The notes beneath the pieces were generated by a model. That model ran no database searches. It was not told the origin of the DNA and worked only from the letters and a program-made list of their open reading frames with translations. This document shows positions 18,114 to 26,944 of a stretch of DNA of 64,000 bases, in pieces (position 1 is the first letter of the stretch; each line of letters opens with the position of its first letter). Origin of the DNA: Segatella maculosa DSM 19339 = JCM 15638 (GTDB taxonomy: Bacteria; Bacteroidota; Bacteroidia; Bacteroidales; Bacteroidaceae); the NCBI RefSeq assembly GCF_000382385.1, contig NZ_KB908329.1, positions 40,661 through 104,660 of the forward strand, given 5' to 3'. The position numbers and the translations under genes were made by a program.

Positions 18114-19061
18114 CTACAGCGGATACTCGTCGAAAGCGTAGAGCGCAGTTGAGAGATAGCGCTCGCCGGTGTCGGGGAACAGCGTGACGATGCGCTTGTT
18201 CTTATTTTCCGGCCGTCGGGCGATTTCGGTGGCGGCAAAAGCGGCTGCGCCGGACGAAATTCCGACCAGAAGTCCTTCCTGTCGGGCCAGCTGACGGCCG
18301 GCAAGAATGGCTTGGTCGTTCGTTACGGTGAAGACCTCGTCGACTTGGGCTGCATCGTAGGTCTCGGGTATGAAGCCTGCGCCGATGCCTTGGATTTTGT
18401 GCGGGCCGCTGCTGCCGCCGCTCAGCACGGGCGAATCGGTAGGCTCTACGGCTATGACCTTGATATTCGGGTTGTGCTCTTTGAGATATTTGCCGATTCC
18501 GCTGACCGTTCCGCCCGTCCCGACGCCCGCTACGAAGATGTCGACGTCGCCGTCGGTGTCTTGCCAGATTTCGGGTCCGGTGGTCAAATAATGGATATGC
18601 GGATTGGCGGGATTGGTGAACTGGCTGAGGATAACGCTGCCCGAGATGCTGTCGCGCAGTTCTTCGGCTGCTTTGATGGCGCCTTTCATGCCGTCTTTCC
18701 CGCTGGTGAGCTTTACGTTTGCGCCGTAAGCCTGCACCAAGGAGCGGCGCTCGATGCTCATCGTCTCGGGCATGGTAAGAATGAGTGGGTAGCCTTTTAC
18801 GGCTGCGACGAGGGCCAGCCCGACACCTGTGTTGCCGCTGGTGGGCTCGATGATTGTGGCACCGGGCTTGAGTTGCCCTGTTCGCTCAGCTTCTTCGATC
18901 ATGGCACGGGCGATGCGGTCTTTCACGCTGCCGCCGGGATTGAAAAACTCTATTTTGGCGACGACGGGGCGTGTTGCTCCGCGGAACGTTGAGTATTTGT
19001 GCAGTTCGACGAGCGGCGTTCTTCCGATCAGGTCGGTTATCTGTTGATAAATCTTAGTCAT
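18114..19061 (-). CDS. cysK: Cysteine synthase A (O-acetylserine sulfhydrylase)
   Basis: 315 residues, the usual length. It forms cysteine from O-acetylserine and sulfide with PLP. The PLP lysine is K47 in NPGGSVKDRIA; the substrate loop TSGNTGVGLA and the glycine-rich phosphate loop VAGVGTGGTVSGIGKYL follow; the C-terminal GISSGAAAFAA completes the set. It lies 38 bases after metY on the same strand, probably one operon for sulfide incorporation. Confidence 0.96.
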   Translation of the reverse strand: MTKIYQQITDLIGRTPLVELHKYSTFRGATRPVVAKIEFFNPGGSVKDRIARAMIEEAERTGQLKPGATIIEPTSGNTGVGLALVAAVKGYPLILTMPETMSIERRSLVQAYGANVKLTSGKDGMKGAIKAAEELRDSISGSVILSQFTNPANPHIHYLTTGPEIWQDTDGDVDIFVAGVGTGGTVSGIGKYLKEHNPNIKVIAVEPTDSPVLSGGSSGPHKIQGIGAGFIPETYDAAQVDEVFTVTNDQAILAGRQLARQEGLLVGISSGAAAFAATEIARRPENKNKRIVTLFPDTGERYLSTALYAFDEYPL

Positions 19062-19099
19062 TGTTCTGTTTTTAATTGTTTTTGTTCTGTAAGTTCATG

Positions 19100-20395
19100 T
19101 TATTTTACGGCCACGAACGCCTGCTCGAGGTCGTCGATGATGTCTTGGTAGTGCTCGGTGCCGATGGACAGACGGATTGTGCTTTCGAAGATGCCTTGGT
19201 CGGCGGCCTCTTCTCGGCTCAGTTCGGAGTGCGTGGTGGAGAGCGGATGGATGACGAGGCTCTTCACGTCGGCCACGTTAGCGAGTAGGGAGAAGATTTT
19301 CAGGTGGTCGATGAAGGCGAACGCTTTCTGCTGGTCGCCGTCTATCTCGAACGTGAAGATGCTCCCTGCGCCTGCGGGGAAATAGCGGTTGTAGAGCGCG
19401 TGGTTGGGGTGTGCGGGCAGTGAGGGGTGGTTGATTTTCAGAACCTGCGGCTGTTGCTTGAGGTAGTCGATGACTTTCAGCGCGTTGAACACGTGTCTTT
19501 CGACCCGCAGGCTCAGCGTCTCGAGCCCTTGCAGCAGGATAAAAGCGTTGAAGGGCGAAATGGCCGCACCTTGGTCGCGCAGGAGTGTGGCGCGGATTCT
19601 GGTCACAAACGGCGCTGGGATGTCTGAAAATTTGATGCCGTGATAGGAAACGTCGGGTGTATTGAAGCCGGGGAAGCGGTTTCCTTGGGCTTTCCAGTCG
19701 AAGCGGCCTCCGTCGACGATGACTCCGCCGAGCGTCGTGCCGTGGCCTCCGATAAACTTCGTTGCCGAGTGGACCACGATGTCGGCGCCATGTTCTATGG
19801 GGCGAATGAGGTAGGGCGTGCCAAAGGTGTTGTCGATAACCAAGGGCAATCCGTGGCTGTGGGCAATGGCTGCCGTTCGCTCGATGTCGGAGATGTTGGA
19901 ATGAGGATTTCCCAACGTCTCGATGAAAATAAGTTTGGTATTGGGTTGGATTGCGGCTTCCAGTGCGTCGTAATCGTCAGGATCGACGAACGTTGTGCTG
20001 ATCCCCTGGCGCTTCAGCGTGTGTGCAAGGAGATTGTAAGTGCCGCCATAGATGTTTTTGCTGGCCACGACGTGGTCGCCCGCGTAGGCGATGTTGGTGA
20101 TGGAGTACGTCACTGCGGCGGCTCCCGAAGCCACGGCCAGCGCGCCCACTCCGCTCTCGAGCGCAGCCATACGCTCTTCGAAGACGGCCTGCGTCGTGTT
20201 GGTGAGCCTCCCGTAGATATTTCCGGCGTCCTTCAACGCAAAGCGGTCGGCGGCGTGCTGCGCGTCGTGGAAAACGTAAGAGGTGGTCTGGTAGATTGGA
20301 ACGGCGCGCGCATCGGTTGCCGGGTCTGCCTGTTCTTGCCCTACATGAAGCTGAAGTGTCTCGAAGTGTAGTTTTTTCTCGTTGCTCATCGTCAA
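19100..20395 (-). CDS. metY: O-acetylhomoserine sulfhydrylase (Cys/Met metabolism PLP enzyme)
   Basis: 431 residues, longer than cystathionine enzymes (about 380-400) and typical of MetY. It makes homocysteine from O-acetylhomoserine and sulfide. The N-terminal ETLQLHVGQEQADPATDARAVPIYQTTSYVF is the MetY hallmark; the PLP lysine is in VHSATKFIGGHGTT; the C-terminal ending LSIGTEHYQDIIDDLEQA is also typical. An ATG two codons in (20389) is equally plausible. A -7 box at 20430-20437 serves metY-cysK. The pair couples homocysteine and cysteine formation from sulfide. Confidence 0.94.
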   Translation of the reverse strand: MTMSNEKKLHFETLQLHVGQEQADPATDARAVPIYQTTSYVFHDAQHAADRFALKDAGNIYGRLTNTTQAVFEERMAALESGVGALAVASGAAAVTYSITNIAYAGDHVVASKNIYGGTYNLLAHTLKRQGISTTFVDPDDYDALEAAIQPNTKLIFIETLGNPHSNISDIERTAAIAHSHGLPLVIDNTFGTPYLIRPIEHGADIVVHSATKFIGGHGTTLGGVIVDGGRFDWKAQGNRFPGFNTPDVSYHGIKFSDIPAPFVTRIRATLLRDQGAAISPFNAFILLQGLETLSLRVERHVFNALKVIDYLKQQPQVLKINHPSLPAHPNHALYNRYFPAGAGSIFTFEIDGDQQKAFAFIDHLKIFSLLANVADVKSLVIHPLSTTHSELSREEAADQGIFESTIRLSIGTEHYQDIIDDLEQAFVAVK

Positions 20396-20429
20396 ATCCT
20401 TTCTGTTTGTTTATGGTGAATACTGTTTG

Positions 20430-20437
20430 CAAAGGTA
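20430..20437 (-). promoter_or_regulatory. -7 promoter box of metY-cysK
   Basis: TACCTTTG on the minus strand, 35 bases before the metY start. Confidence 0.55.
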
Positions 20438-20547
20438 CAACGAAAAGGCGTGCCGCGCAATCGCACATTCGGGGCATATTGACTACCATAAACGTGGTAT
20501 TCATGAAAAAAATCTTCTCGCAACGCCGCTGCTTATATATTATTTCG

Positions 20548-20555
20548 TATATTTG
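20548..20555 (+). promoter_or_regulatory. Possible -7 box of the AAA/DUF4435/sigma operon
   Basis: TATATTTG lies only 13 bases before the ATG at 20569, which would leave a leader of a few bases. Either translation is nearly leaderless or the real start is a little further in. Confidence 0.4.
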
Positions 20556-20568
20556 CGGTATAGAAACC

Positions 20569-21384
20569 ATGGCTATGAAGTACGCAGACTATATCGAACA
20601 GATTGAAATCGAGTCGCTTTGGAGCGGCACCAAACACATTTTGTGGAACCTTGACCGCAAGGTGAATATCCTAAGCGGCATCAACGGCGTGGGCAAAAGC
20701 ACCATTCTGTCGAAGGTTATCCGCGGTTTTGCACAGGGTGGAGAGTTTCCGAGCCACCTCTTAAAGGGCGTACATCTGAAGGTGAAGCCCGAAGATGCGA
20801 AATGGATCCGGTATGATGTGATTCGCTCTTTCGACCGTCCACTGGTCAATACCGACTCACTTTCCCAGATAGAAAACCTGATAACAGAACTCGATTGGCA
20901 GCTTTTCCTGTTGCAACGGAAGTATCTTGACTACCAAGTAAACGTGGGGAACCGCATCATTGAAGTGCTTCAAAGCGGTGCTAAAGACGCTGCCTTGCAA
21001 GCTCAAAGCATCTCCGAAGGAAAGAAGATGTTCCAAGATATCATCGACGATCTGTTCAAAGAGACGGGCAAAACCATTATTCGGACCGAGAACGAGATAC
21101 GCTTTTCGCAGCTTGGAGAGGTGCTTCGGCCTTACCAACTGTCGAGCGGTGAAAAGCAAATGCTGGCCATTTTGCTGACCGTCTTGGTAGAAGACCGCCT
21201 GCCCTACGTGCTTTTCATGGACGAACCCGAGGTAAGTCTGCACTTTGAATGGCAGAAACGGCTCATCGAACTCATTCTGAAACTCAACCCGAACGTGCAA
21301 CTCATTCTCGCAACCCACAGTCCGGCCGTCATCATGAACGGCTGGATGGACCACGTGACCGAGGTGACCGACATCACGTTGTAG
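20569..21384 (+). CDS. AAA/ABC-type ATPase (AriA/OLD-like)
   Basis: About 271 residues from the ATG at 20569 (MAMKYADYIEQ); the longer open frame upstream crosses the metY promoter and looks noncoding. Walker A GINGVGKS is at about 37-44. An ABC-like signature LSSGEKQMLAI is followed by Walker B VLFMDEPEVSLH and the His loop LATHSPAVI. This is the AAA15/OLD-type ATPase plan, with only a short insert between Walker A and signature. The next gene encodes a DUF4435 protein 15 bases on. The pairing resembles the ATPase and Toprim-like halves of PARIS-type or OLD-type defences; that function is inference. Confidence 0.8.
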   Translation: MAMKYADYIEQIEIESLWSGTKHILWNLDRKVNILSGINGVGKSTILSKVIRGFAQGGEFPSHLLKGVHLKVKPEDAKWIRYDVIRSFDRPLVNTDSLSQIENLITELDWQLFLLQRKYLDYQVNVGNRIIEVLQSGAKDAALQAQSISEGKKMFQDIIDDLFKETGKTIIRTENEIRFSQLGEVLRPYQLSSGEKQMLAILLTVLVEDRLPYVLFMDEPEVSLHFEWQKRLIELILKLNPNVQLILATHSPAVIMNGWMDHVTEVTDITL

Positions 21385-21399
21385 GCCCGATTGCAAGCT

Positions 21400-22425
21400 A
21401 TGGGACACCGACTGAAAGACAACATCACCTCACGTTATGTTGAAGCGGCCAACAAATTGGCCTCGAAACACGCCCGCCACAAGGTCATAGCCTACGTGGA
21501 AAGCTACGAGGATGTCTTTTTCTGGCGCACCATTCTCAGCCGTTTTGAAACGCCCAACCGCTATTTCGAGGTGATGCTTCCGTCGCGAATGGCTCATTTG
21601 GAACGTGGAAAGAAGGCGGCAATCAGCAATCTTCTTGACGGAGTGGGGCAGGATATGATTGCTTGTGTGGACGCCGATTACGACTATCTCATGCAAGGTG
21701 CGTCGCCCGGATCGCGCATATTGCTCGACAATCCCTATGTTTTTCACACCTTTGCTTACGCCATTGAGAACCTTCAATGCTATGCCCCTTCATTGCATAA
21801 TGTGGCAGTTGCCGTCGTACTCAACGACCATTCCATCTTCGATTTCAATGATTTCCTGCGCCAATATTCCGAAGCTATCTATCCACTTTTCATATGGAAT
21901 ATTTGGTATTATCGGTCAACACACTACGGAGAATTCACCATGACCGACTTTAATCACATCATCGAAACGGGCGACATCAACATCGATCACCCCGAAATCG
22001 CATTGGAACGACTGCGCAAAAAGGTGGGACGGGCCGTCGAAAACCTACGCCGTAAGAACCCCGATGCACGCGAAAGCTATCAGCAAGTGAAGGAAGATAT
22101 GAAGCGATTGGGCGTGAATGCCCACAATACCTATTTATATATACAAGGTCATCAGCTCTTCGATCACATTGTATTGCCTTTGCTTGAGCGCGTTTGCAGC
22201 AGACTCTTGCGCGAGCGCGAGCGTGAAATCGGCCGTCAGGCACGGCACAACATGCAGTATCAGACAGAGATGTCGTCTTACAAAAACAGTGTGGGCGACG
22301 TGAAATCCATGCTGAAACGCAATATGGGCTATGCGTTCTCGCCTCAATACGAGCAGATTGTCGAGGCCTTGAATGCCGCTTGGCCGGCGACTTCCCCGGC
22401 CCCACTACATTCGAACAATCCTTAA
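21400..22425 (+). CDS. DUF4435 (Toprim-like) protein
   Basis: About 341 residues from the ATG at 21400; a TTG nine bases earlier is possible. Two acidic motifs of a Toprim-like core are visible: VIAYVESYEDVFFW (Glu) and DMIACVDADYDYL (Asp-x-Asp). DUF4435 is the fold of AriB in PARIS, a nuclease released by its ATPase partner. Here the ATPase gene lies just upstream with 15 bases between, and a sigma factor gene starts 15 bases after its stop. The middle (LLDNPYVFHTFAYAIENLQCY) fits the family. Nuclease activity is inferred. Confidence 0.75.
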   Translation: MGHRLKDNITSRYVEAANKLASKHARHKVIAYVESYEDVFFWRTILSRFETPNRYFEVMLPSRMAHLERGKKAAISNLLDGVGQDMIACVDADYDYLMQGASPGSRILLDNPYVFHTFAYAIENLQCYAPSLHNVAVAVVLNDHSIFDFNDFLRQYSEAIYPLFIWNIWYYRSTHYGEFTMTDFNHIIETGDINIDHPEIALERLRKKVGRAVENLRRKNPDARESYQQVKEDMKRLGVNAHNTYLYIQGHQLFDHIVLPLLERVCSRLLREREREIGRQARHNMQYQTEMSSYKNSVGDVKSMLKRNMGYAFSPQYEQIVEALNAAWPATSPAPLHSNNP

Positions 22426-22440
22426 AATGCAAATCCATCA

Positions 22441-23199
22441 ATGAAGAAAATCAAGACAGGAAAACCGCTCTCGGAGCGCGAAAGTGAGTCGTTGAACCTC
22501 TATCTCAATGAAATCGGCCGGGAAACCCTTCTTTCCGACGACGAAGAAAAGCTGCTCTCACAGCAGATTTTGGCCGGCGGAGCGGCGGCAGACCGTGCGA
22601 TGAACAAGCTCACCTCGGCCAACTTGCGCTTTGTGGTGTCTGTGGCCAAGCGATATACCGACCGCGGTGTGGCCATTCTCGACCTCATCAGCGAGGGCAA
22701 CATCGGCCTGATGAAGGCCGCACTAAGCTTTGATGGCAACCGAGGCTTACGCTTTGTGGCCTATGCCGAGCCCTTTGTTCGCAAGGCAATCGAGGCAGCT
22801 GTCAACGCACAGAGCGGCATTTTCCGACTCCCAAAGGGTGAACGAAGCCCCGAAGAGCGGGCCGGCAGCCATGCTTTTTCAGTGGATGCACCGCTCCAGA
22901 ACGGCAAAAATGTGAGTCTGCTCAGCGTACTTGCCGACCCCGCGGCAACCCGTCCAGACAAAAAGGTGCTTGAAACTTCGGTCAAAGAAGAGCTCCTTGA
23001 AGCGATGACAGTGCTCAACGAGCGCGAGAGAAACGTCGTCGAAGCCTTCTATGGCATCGAACAACCCCACCTCACCTTTGCCGAAATCGGTGAGAAAATG
23101 GGGCTGAAGCGCGAGCGTGTGCGCCAAATTCGCAACACAGCAGTGCGCAAACTCAGCCGCAACACCACCTCCGACATGCTCAAAGCCTACCTTGAATAG
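22441..23199 (+). CDS. Divergent short sigma-70 family factor
   Basis: 252 residues. The start matches the Bacteroidetes primary sigma closely (ERESESLNLYLNEIGRE, region 1.2), then region 2.1-2.2 (LRFVVSVAKRYTDRGVAILDLI, SEGNIGLMKAA), and the C-terminus is region 4 (LTFAEIGEKMGLKRERVRQI). Two departures: region 2.3, normally YAVWWIRQ, reads YAEPFVRKAI, so the melting tryptophans are absent; and the usual region 3 of about 40 residues is missing, leaving only SVDAPLQNGKNVSLLSVL. It is thus a group 2-like factor with altered promoter opening. It follows DUF4435 by 15 bases. Confidence 0.85.
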   Translation: MKKIKTGKPLSERESESLNLYLNEIGRETLLSDDEEKLLSQQILAGGAAADRAMNKLTSANLRFVVSVAKRYTDRGVAILDLISEGNIGLMKAALSFDGNRGLRFVAYAEPFVRKAIEAAVNAQSGIFRLPKGERSPEERAGSHAFSVDAPLQNGKNVSLLSVLADPAATRPDKKVLETSVKEELLEAMTVLNERERNVVEAFYGIEQPHLTFAEIGEKMGLKRERVRQIRNTAVRKLSRNTTSDMLKAYLE

Positions 23200-25316
23200 G
23201 CCATGCCGGCAAGCCTCATCTCTTTCCTAACGACGTCGCATTTCGTCACATAGTCGGCAACCTGCGTCGGATTCTTGCGGATATAGGCCAGCAATTCGTC
23301 GTAGGCCAGCCGCCAAGCCTCGTCACTTATGGTTAAAGGATAGTCTTCTCCCACGTCATAGGTCACCCAAAATCCATTCAGAAAAAGGCTATTCTGCACG
23401 AAAGCACGGGCGTAGAGGGCCTCTTGGCGCAGCCGTTTGTCTTGCTTGGCTACGTCAAGATAGGCCATTGCCTGCCGTGCATAATCCTTCTCCCAAGCCC
23501 TTGCACTGTCACCATAAAGCTTGTCATAGTGTGTCAAATACCAGCAATCGCCGTAGCATGAAGCCTGATAATAACGCACAGCAAGCTGCATTGCCAATTC
23601 AGAACGCGTGGCATTATTCGCCAGTTTGTAGCGTTGTTCAAGACTGTTCATCTCTTCACAGAACGCAATCTTCTGGTTGCTCGTCAACGGAATGTCCTCA
23701 GACGACCTTTCACCGTAGTCGTCCCATTCGTCATCGACAGGTTGCTTGACCAGCCAGCGCGGCTTTTTATAATCGCGACGTACCATATAAAAAGAGATAC
23801 CTTGATGGTCTACATAGTCCAACGGCACCTTTTTCAGCACGGGAATTGCCTCAGCAAAGCGACCTTCGGCAATGAGTTTGGTACCCAAAAGGTCGTTGAA
23901 ATAGTTGGCATCGCGGAAGCTGTTCTTCGTCAGTATATACGCTTCCAAGGCGTCATCATAGTGTTTTTTGTTAATGAAAGCCATGTAATCGCGCAGCTGG
24001 TCGGCCGTCATGGAGTCCAAATCGCAGAAGTATTCCTCGTAAATCAAATATCTTGCATTGCCCGGACTATACTGGAATTCGTCGTCATCTGCCGGAGAAT
24101 GAAACCTTTCGCACATGCCTCTGCTCGCCACAGCCATGTTGATGTTGTGGCGTTTTGCATAATATCCGATGATGTTCTGCGTCATAATACGGTCTAAAAC
24201 ACGGCCGTAATAGTTCAGCTCGAAGCTCTTTGGATTGCATTTTCCGTCCAAGAAGCGCAGCTCTTTCGCCACGAAATCGGCATCAAACGGCTGTCCTTCG
24301 CGCATCAAAGCCGTCACGGTAAGCAGATGAATGGCGCGGGCATTGTCGCGTTCGCGCAGTGTTCCGCTCATCGTCATGGCCATACGGCTCTTCTCTTCGG
24401 CCTTTTTCAGGTCGCCGTTCAAATAGCTGATCATCGCTGAAGCAGTCTTCCAGAGTGCCGGTTCGTAGCTTTTCCCATCGCGAACCACGCGTTCTGCAAA
24501 CGCAACAAAGTTCGAAGCCTCGCGCTTGAAAGCGTTTTCTTTATCGCCAGGCTCCATATATGGCTCGTCATCTACGGCCTCTTGCATGTTGTTAACGAAG
24601 TTCTGAACGAGCCAACGCAGGGCAGGCGAGTTGGGATTTTCATGGTAGAAAGACCGGATTCCGTCGTAGTCTTCAAAGCTTTTCGTGGCCCATTGAATGC
24701 TGGCAGCGTCGCCTTGGCTCACATAGATGGCCAAGGCTTCCTCCCTGCGGCCACTGTTCAGCAGCGCATAGGCATAGATGTTGCGACACATTTCCTTGTA
24801 GATGCTTGTCGGAAGCCGGCTCGCCCGCATCGTCCAAGCCACCAGAATGCCCTTCGCATTGGCGTCCAACAGATAGCTGCGCATCAGCAACAACGTGTAT
24901 TGTGCAGCCAGTCGCTGCCCCGAATAGTTCAATGCAGCCTTGCGCATCAGCTGGATTTGTGCCTTTTGCAGGGCCAATTCGTCCTTCGACGGATAGTCCC
25001 ATTGCTCTTTACGGCGCTCACAGATGTGCTGATATTTGGCAATGTGACGCACGTAGGCCAGCATTTCAGCGTCTTTTTTCAGCTTGGCTGCCTCTATGAG
25101 CAAAGCGCAATCGTCGTCGAAAAAGCCCTCTTTCACCCCCGTGTAGGCCTGCCAATAGCTTGCCAAAGACGTCTGGAAGTCGGGACTTTCAGGCTCCGTT
25201 TGTTCGGTATTGATGACATTCATCATGTAATAATTGTGCACAATGGGGAACACAGCGCAGGCCCAAGTGGCCAACGGCAGCCCTAACAAACTAATGAGAA
25301 CGATAAATTTCTTCAT
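23187..25316 (-). CDS. Exported TPR-like helical-repeat protein
   Basis: About 709 residues from the ATG at 25316, which opens a signal peptide (MKKFIVLISLLGLPLATWA); the in-frame ATG at 25361 lies inside the upstream gene. The rest is rich in paired helices with Tyr/Ala/Leu spacing like tetratricopeptide repeats (for example YAYALLNSGRREEALAIYVS and LIAEGRFAEAIPVLKKVP). Probably periplasmic or surface-associated; partner unknown. Its start overlaps the upstream lipoprotein gene by 26 bases, so the two form an operon. Its last 13 bases overlap the convergent sigma gene. Confidence 0.7.
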   Translation of the reverse strand: MKKFIVLISLLGLPLATWACAVFPIVHNYYMMNVINTEQTEPESPDFQTSLASYWQAYTGVKEGFFDDDCALLIEAAKLKKDAEMLAYVRHIAKYQHICERRKEQWDYPSKDELALQKAQIQLMRKAALNYSGQRLAAQYTLLLMRSYLLDANAKGILVAWTMRASRLPTSIYKEMCRNIYAYALLNSGRREEALAIYVSQGDAASIQWATKSFEDYDGIRSFYHENPNSPALRWLVQNFVNNMQEAVDDEPYMEPGDKENAFKREASNFVAFAERVVRDGKSYEPALWKTASAMISYLNGDLKKAEEKSRMAMTMSGTLRERDNARAIHLLTVTALMREGQPFDADFVAKELRFLDGKCNPKSFELNYYGRVLDRIMTQNIIGYYAKRHNINMAVASRGMCERFHSPADDDEFQYSPGNARYLIYEEYFCDLDSMTADQLRDYMAFINKKHYDDALEAYILTKNSFRDANYFNDLLGTKLIAEGRFAEAIPVLKKVPLDYVDHQGISFYMVRRDYKKPRWLVKQPVDDEWDDYGERSSEDIPLTSNQKIAFCEEMNSLEQRYKLANNATRSELAMQLAVRYYQASCYGDCWYLTHYDKLYGDSARAWEKDYARQAMAYLDVAKQDKRLRQEALYARAFVQNSLFLNGFWVTYDVGEDYPLTISDEAWRLAYDELLAYIRKNPTQVADYVTKCDVVRKEMRLAGMAYSR

Positions 25317-26220
25317 AATCACGGGGTTTATAATTTGCAATATGATTGGGACTGAAATCATAGATGATGGTTTCTCTCTTCAGATCCGGACGTATTTCCT
25401 CGATGGTTTGCTTCACTTTGAGCACCTCTCCCATGCTTACCTTGCGTTCAATCACGCTGTCGCCGGGCAGCACGGGCAGGTCGTTATCCGCATGAAGCAC
25501 GCCTTTATAGTGCCCGTTACGGAACAAAAGGCGATAGGAAAAGAGCGGGTAGGCCGGCGAAAGTGGCAGGCGGTAGCCGCTGAGATACTTCAGATAGGGA
25601 ACAACATCGCGCAGGTCGAGAATGGGATGTTCGCACCGCAGGTCGGTAAAGTCGCCCGTATTGTACATCATCAGCACGCCTTTGTCGACGGGAGGAACGG
25701 GCTGTGAGAGCTGATGTAGGCGTATCGTGGCAGACAAAGCCAGCTGTTTTGCAGCGGCAAGTCGGCGCAGTTGTGAGAGAAAAGCACGGTAATTGCGGCG
25801 CGAGGTCAGTGTCCAATCGCAGTCAATCTGCACTTCTTTCACTTCAATATCGTGTGTTTCGCAGATTTGCAAGATGCGTCTAAGCACTTTTCCAGCCAGT
25901 TCGTCCGTGTTTTTGACGTTTTTCATCACGTCGTTCACGATGAACACCACGGGAACGACCTCCACCTTGCGAGGCAGTTTGGCCGAAAAGCGCAGTGTGG
26001 CATTGGGCATTGGCTCACCATTACGGTCGAGAACGACGTCGAAAAAGCGCAGGTAGAGCCTGTCAAGTCCCTTGGTTTGTTCCATGACACGAGGCTCCGA
26101 ACGCCACTCGGTACTCCAGTAATAGGCGCTCCGCAGCGTTGTTCGTGGGGTATTCTGCCGTTGGCAACCGACCGCCAAGAGCAGCATAAGGAGCCATTTC
26201 AGTTGATGTTTCGGCCTCAT
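25291..26220 (-). CDS. DUF3142-like lipoprotein
   Basis: 309 residues. The N-terminus is a lipoprotein signal with lipobox LAVGC at about 15-19. The middle has VQIDCDWTLTSRRNYRAFL, a Bacteroidetes motif that fits a TIM-barrel (DUF3142-type) protein with an acidic strand end, and later GVLMMYNTGDF. Such folds are glycoside-hydrolase-like, but no catalytic pair can be named. It is cotranscribed with the exported TPR-like protein downstream. Outer-surface or periplasmic location is inferred. Confidence 0.65.
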   Translation of the reverse strand: MRPKHQLKWLLMLLLAVGCQRQNTPRTTLRSAYYWSTEWRSEPRVMEQTKGLDRLYLRFFDVVLDRNGEPMPNATLRFSAKLPRKVEVVPVVFIVNDVMKNVKNTDELAGKVLRRILQICETHDIEVKEVQIDCDWTLTSRRNYRAFLSQLRRLAAAKQLALSATIRLHQLSQPVPPVDKGVLMMYNTGDFTDLRCEHPILDLRDVVPYLKYLSGYRLPLSPAYPLFSYRLLFRNGHYKGVLHADNDLPVLPGDSVIERKVSMGEVLKVKQTIEEIRPDLKRETIIYDFSPNHIANYKPRDYEEIYRSH

Positions 26221-26339
26221 GTCATGCAGGTTTCATACTACAAAAATAAATATTTTCGGTGAAAGTCGGTGCAATGAAAGCTAAAAATAAAGGAATAGAA
26301 AAAGAAAACGGTTGACAAGTCGACGGTAAACAAGTGAAC

Positions 26340-26525
26340 AAGTTGCCTATTGCACGGCATGTAGGGACCTTGCCTTTGAACTTTGACCATTGAACTTTGA
26401 CCTTTAGGATTAGCTACCTTTGGACTTTGAACATTGAACTTTGACCTTTATGATTAGTCCGAATGGTAAAATGGATTGTTGACAAGAGGCATGTAGGGAC
26501 GCACGGCTCGTGCGTCCGCTCCAAC
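26340..26525. repeat. Composite dispersed repeat (families B and A)
   Basis: TTGAACTTTGACC-type words ending in GATTAG occur twice, followed by the family A palindrome GGACGCACGG/CGTGCGTCC at about 26496-26516. It has the same order as at 4700-4925. Confidence 0.75.
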
Positions 26526-26598
26526 AACCATGTTTATATACTTTCAATTCAACTCAAATCGGCATTTAATGGCTGGAAAACAAGTCCCCACAACCCAT

Positions 26599-26688
26599 AA
26601 ACCGCATCGCGGTCTCGTTGTTTGCACTTGCTCTGTGTGTTGATTTCGTTAATGAATCTACTAAAACCGCATCGCGGTTTCGTTGTTT
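26599..26688. repeat. Paired AAACCGCATCGCGGT repeats
   Basis: AAACCGCATCGCGGT followed by CTCGTTGTTT or TTCGTTGTTT begins at 26599 and 26664. Each contains a short inverted repeat (ACCGC/GCGGT). Confidence 0.6.
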
Positions 26689-26694
26689 ATAGGG

Positions 26695-26773
26695 CAGTGT
26701 TGGCATGCAATGCCAACACTGTCATGGGGCGAGTGATGCGAAAGCAACGCCATCGGTGTTGCGTTTTCTTTCT
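26695..26773 (+). other. Two strong hairpins, second terminator-like
   Basis: CAGTGTTGGCAT (26695-26706) and its exact complement (26710-26721) form a 12-bp stem with a 3-base loop. GCAACGCC (26744-26751) pairs with GGTGTTGC (26755-26762, one G-T pair) and is followed by GTTTTCTTTCT. No gene ends just upstream on the plus strand. This may be an orphan terminator or the end of a small RNA. Confidence 0.45.
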
Positions 26774-26819
26774 ATAAACATTGCATATGAGTGTATGGAT
26801 TTCACATTTTGAATGACCT

Positions 26820-26905
26820 TGGTTTGCAACATGGCCCATTTCACCATGTAATCTCACCCATTTTACCGTGCAATCCCAGCCATATTGCACGCTAAAATGG
26901 CTGAG
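26820..26905. repeat. Family C dispersed palindromic repeat
   Basis: Clear copy of the family with TGGCCCATTTCACC, TCTCACCCATTTTACCG and AAAATGGCTGAGATT. Confidence 0.75.
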
Positions 26906-26944
26906 ATTGAAACGCAAGATGCAAGTCGTTGATTATCAATCAAA

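Noticed and set aside
20296..20568. N-terminal extension of the AAA ATPase
   Set aside because: Overlaps the metY start and the divergent promoter; no conserved residues before MAMKYADYI.
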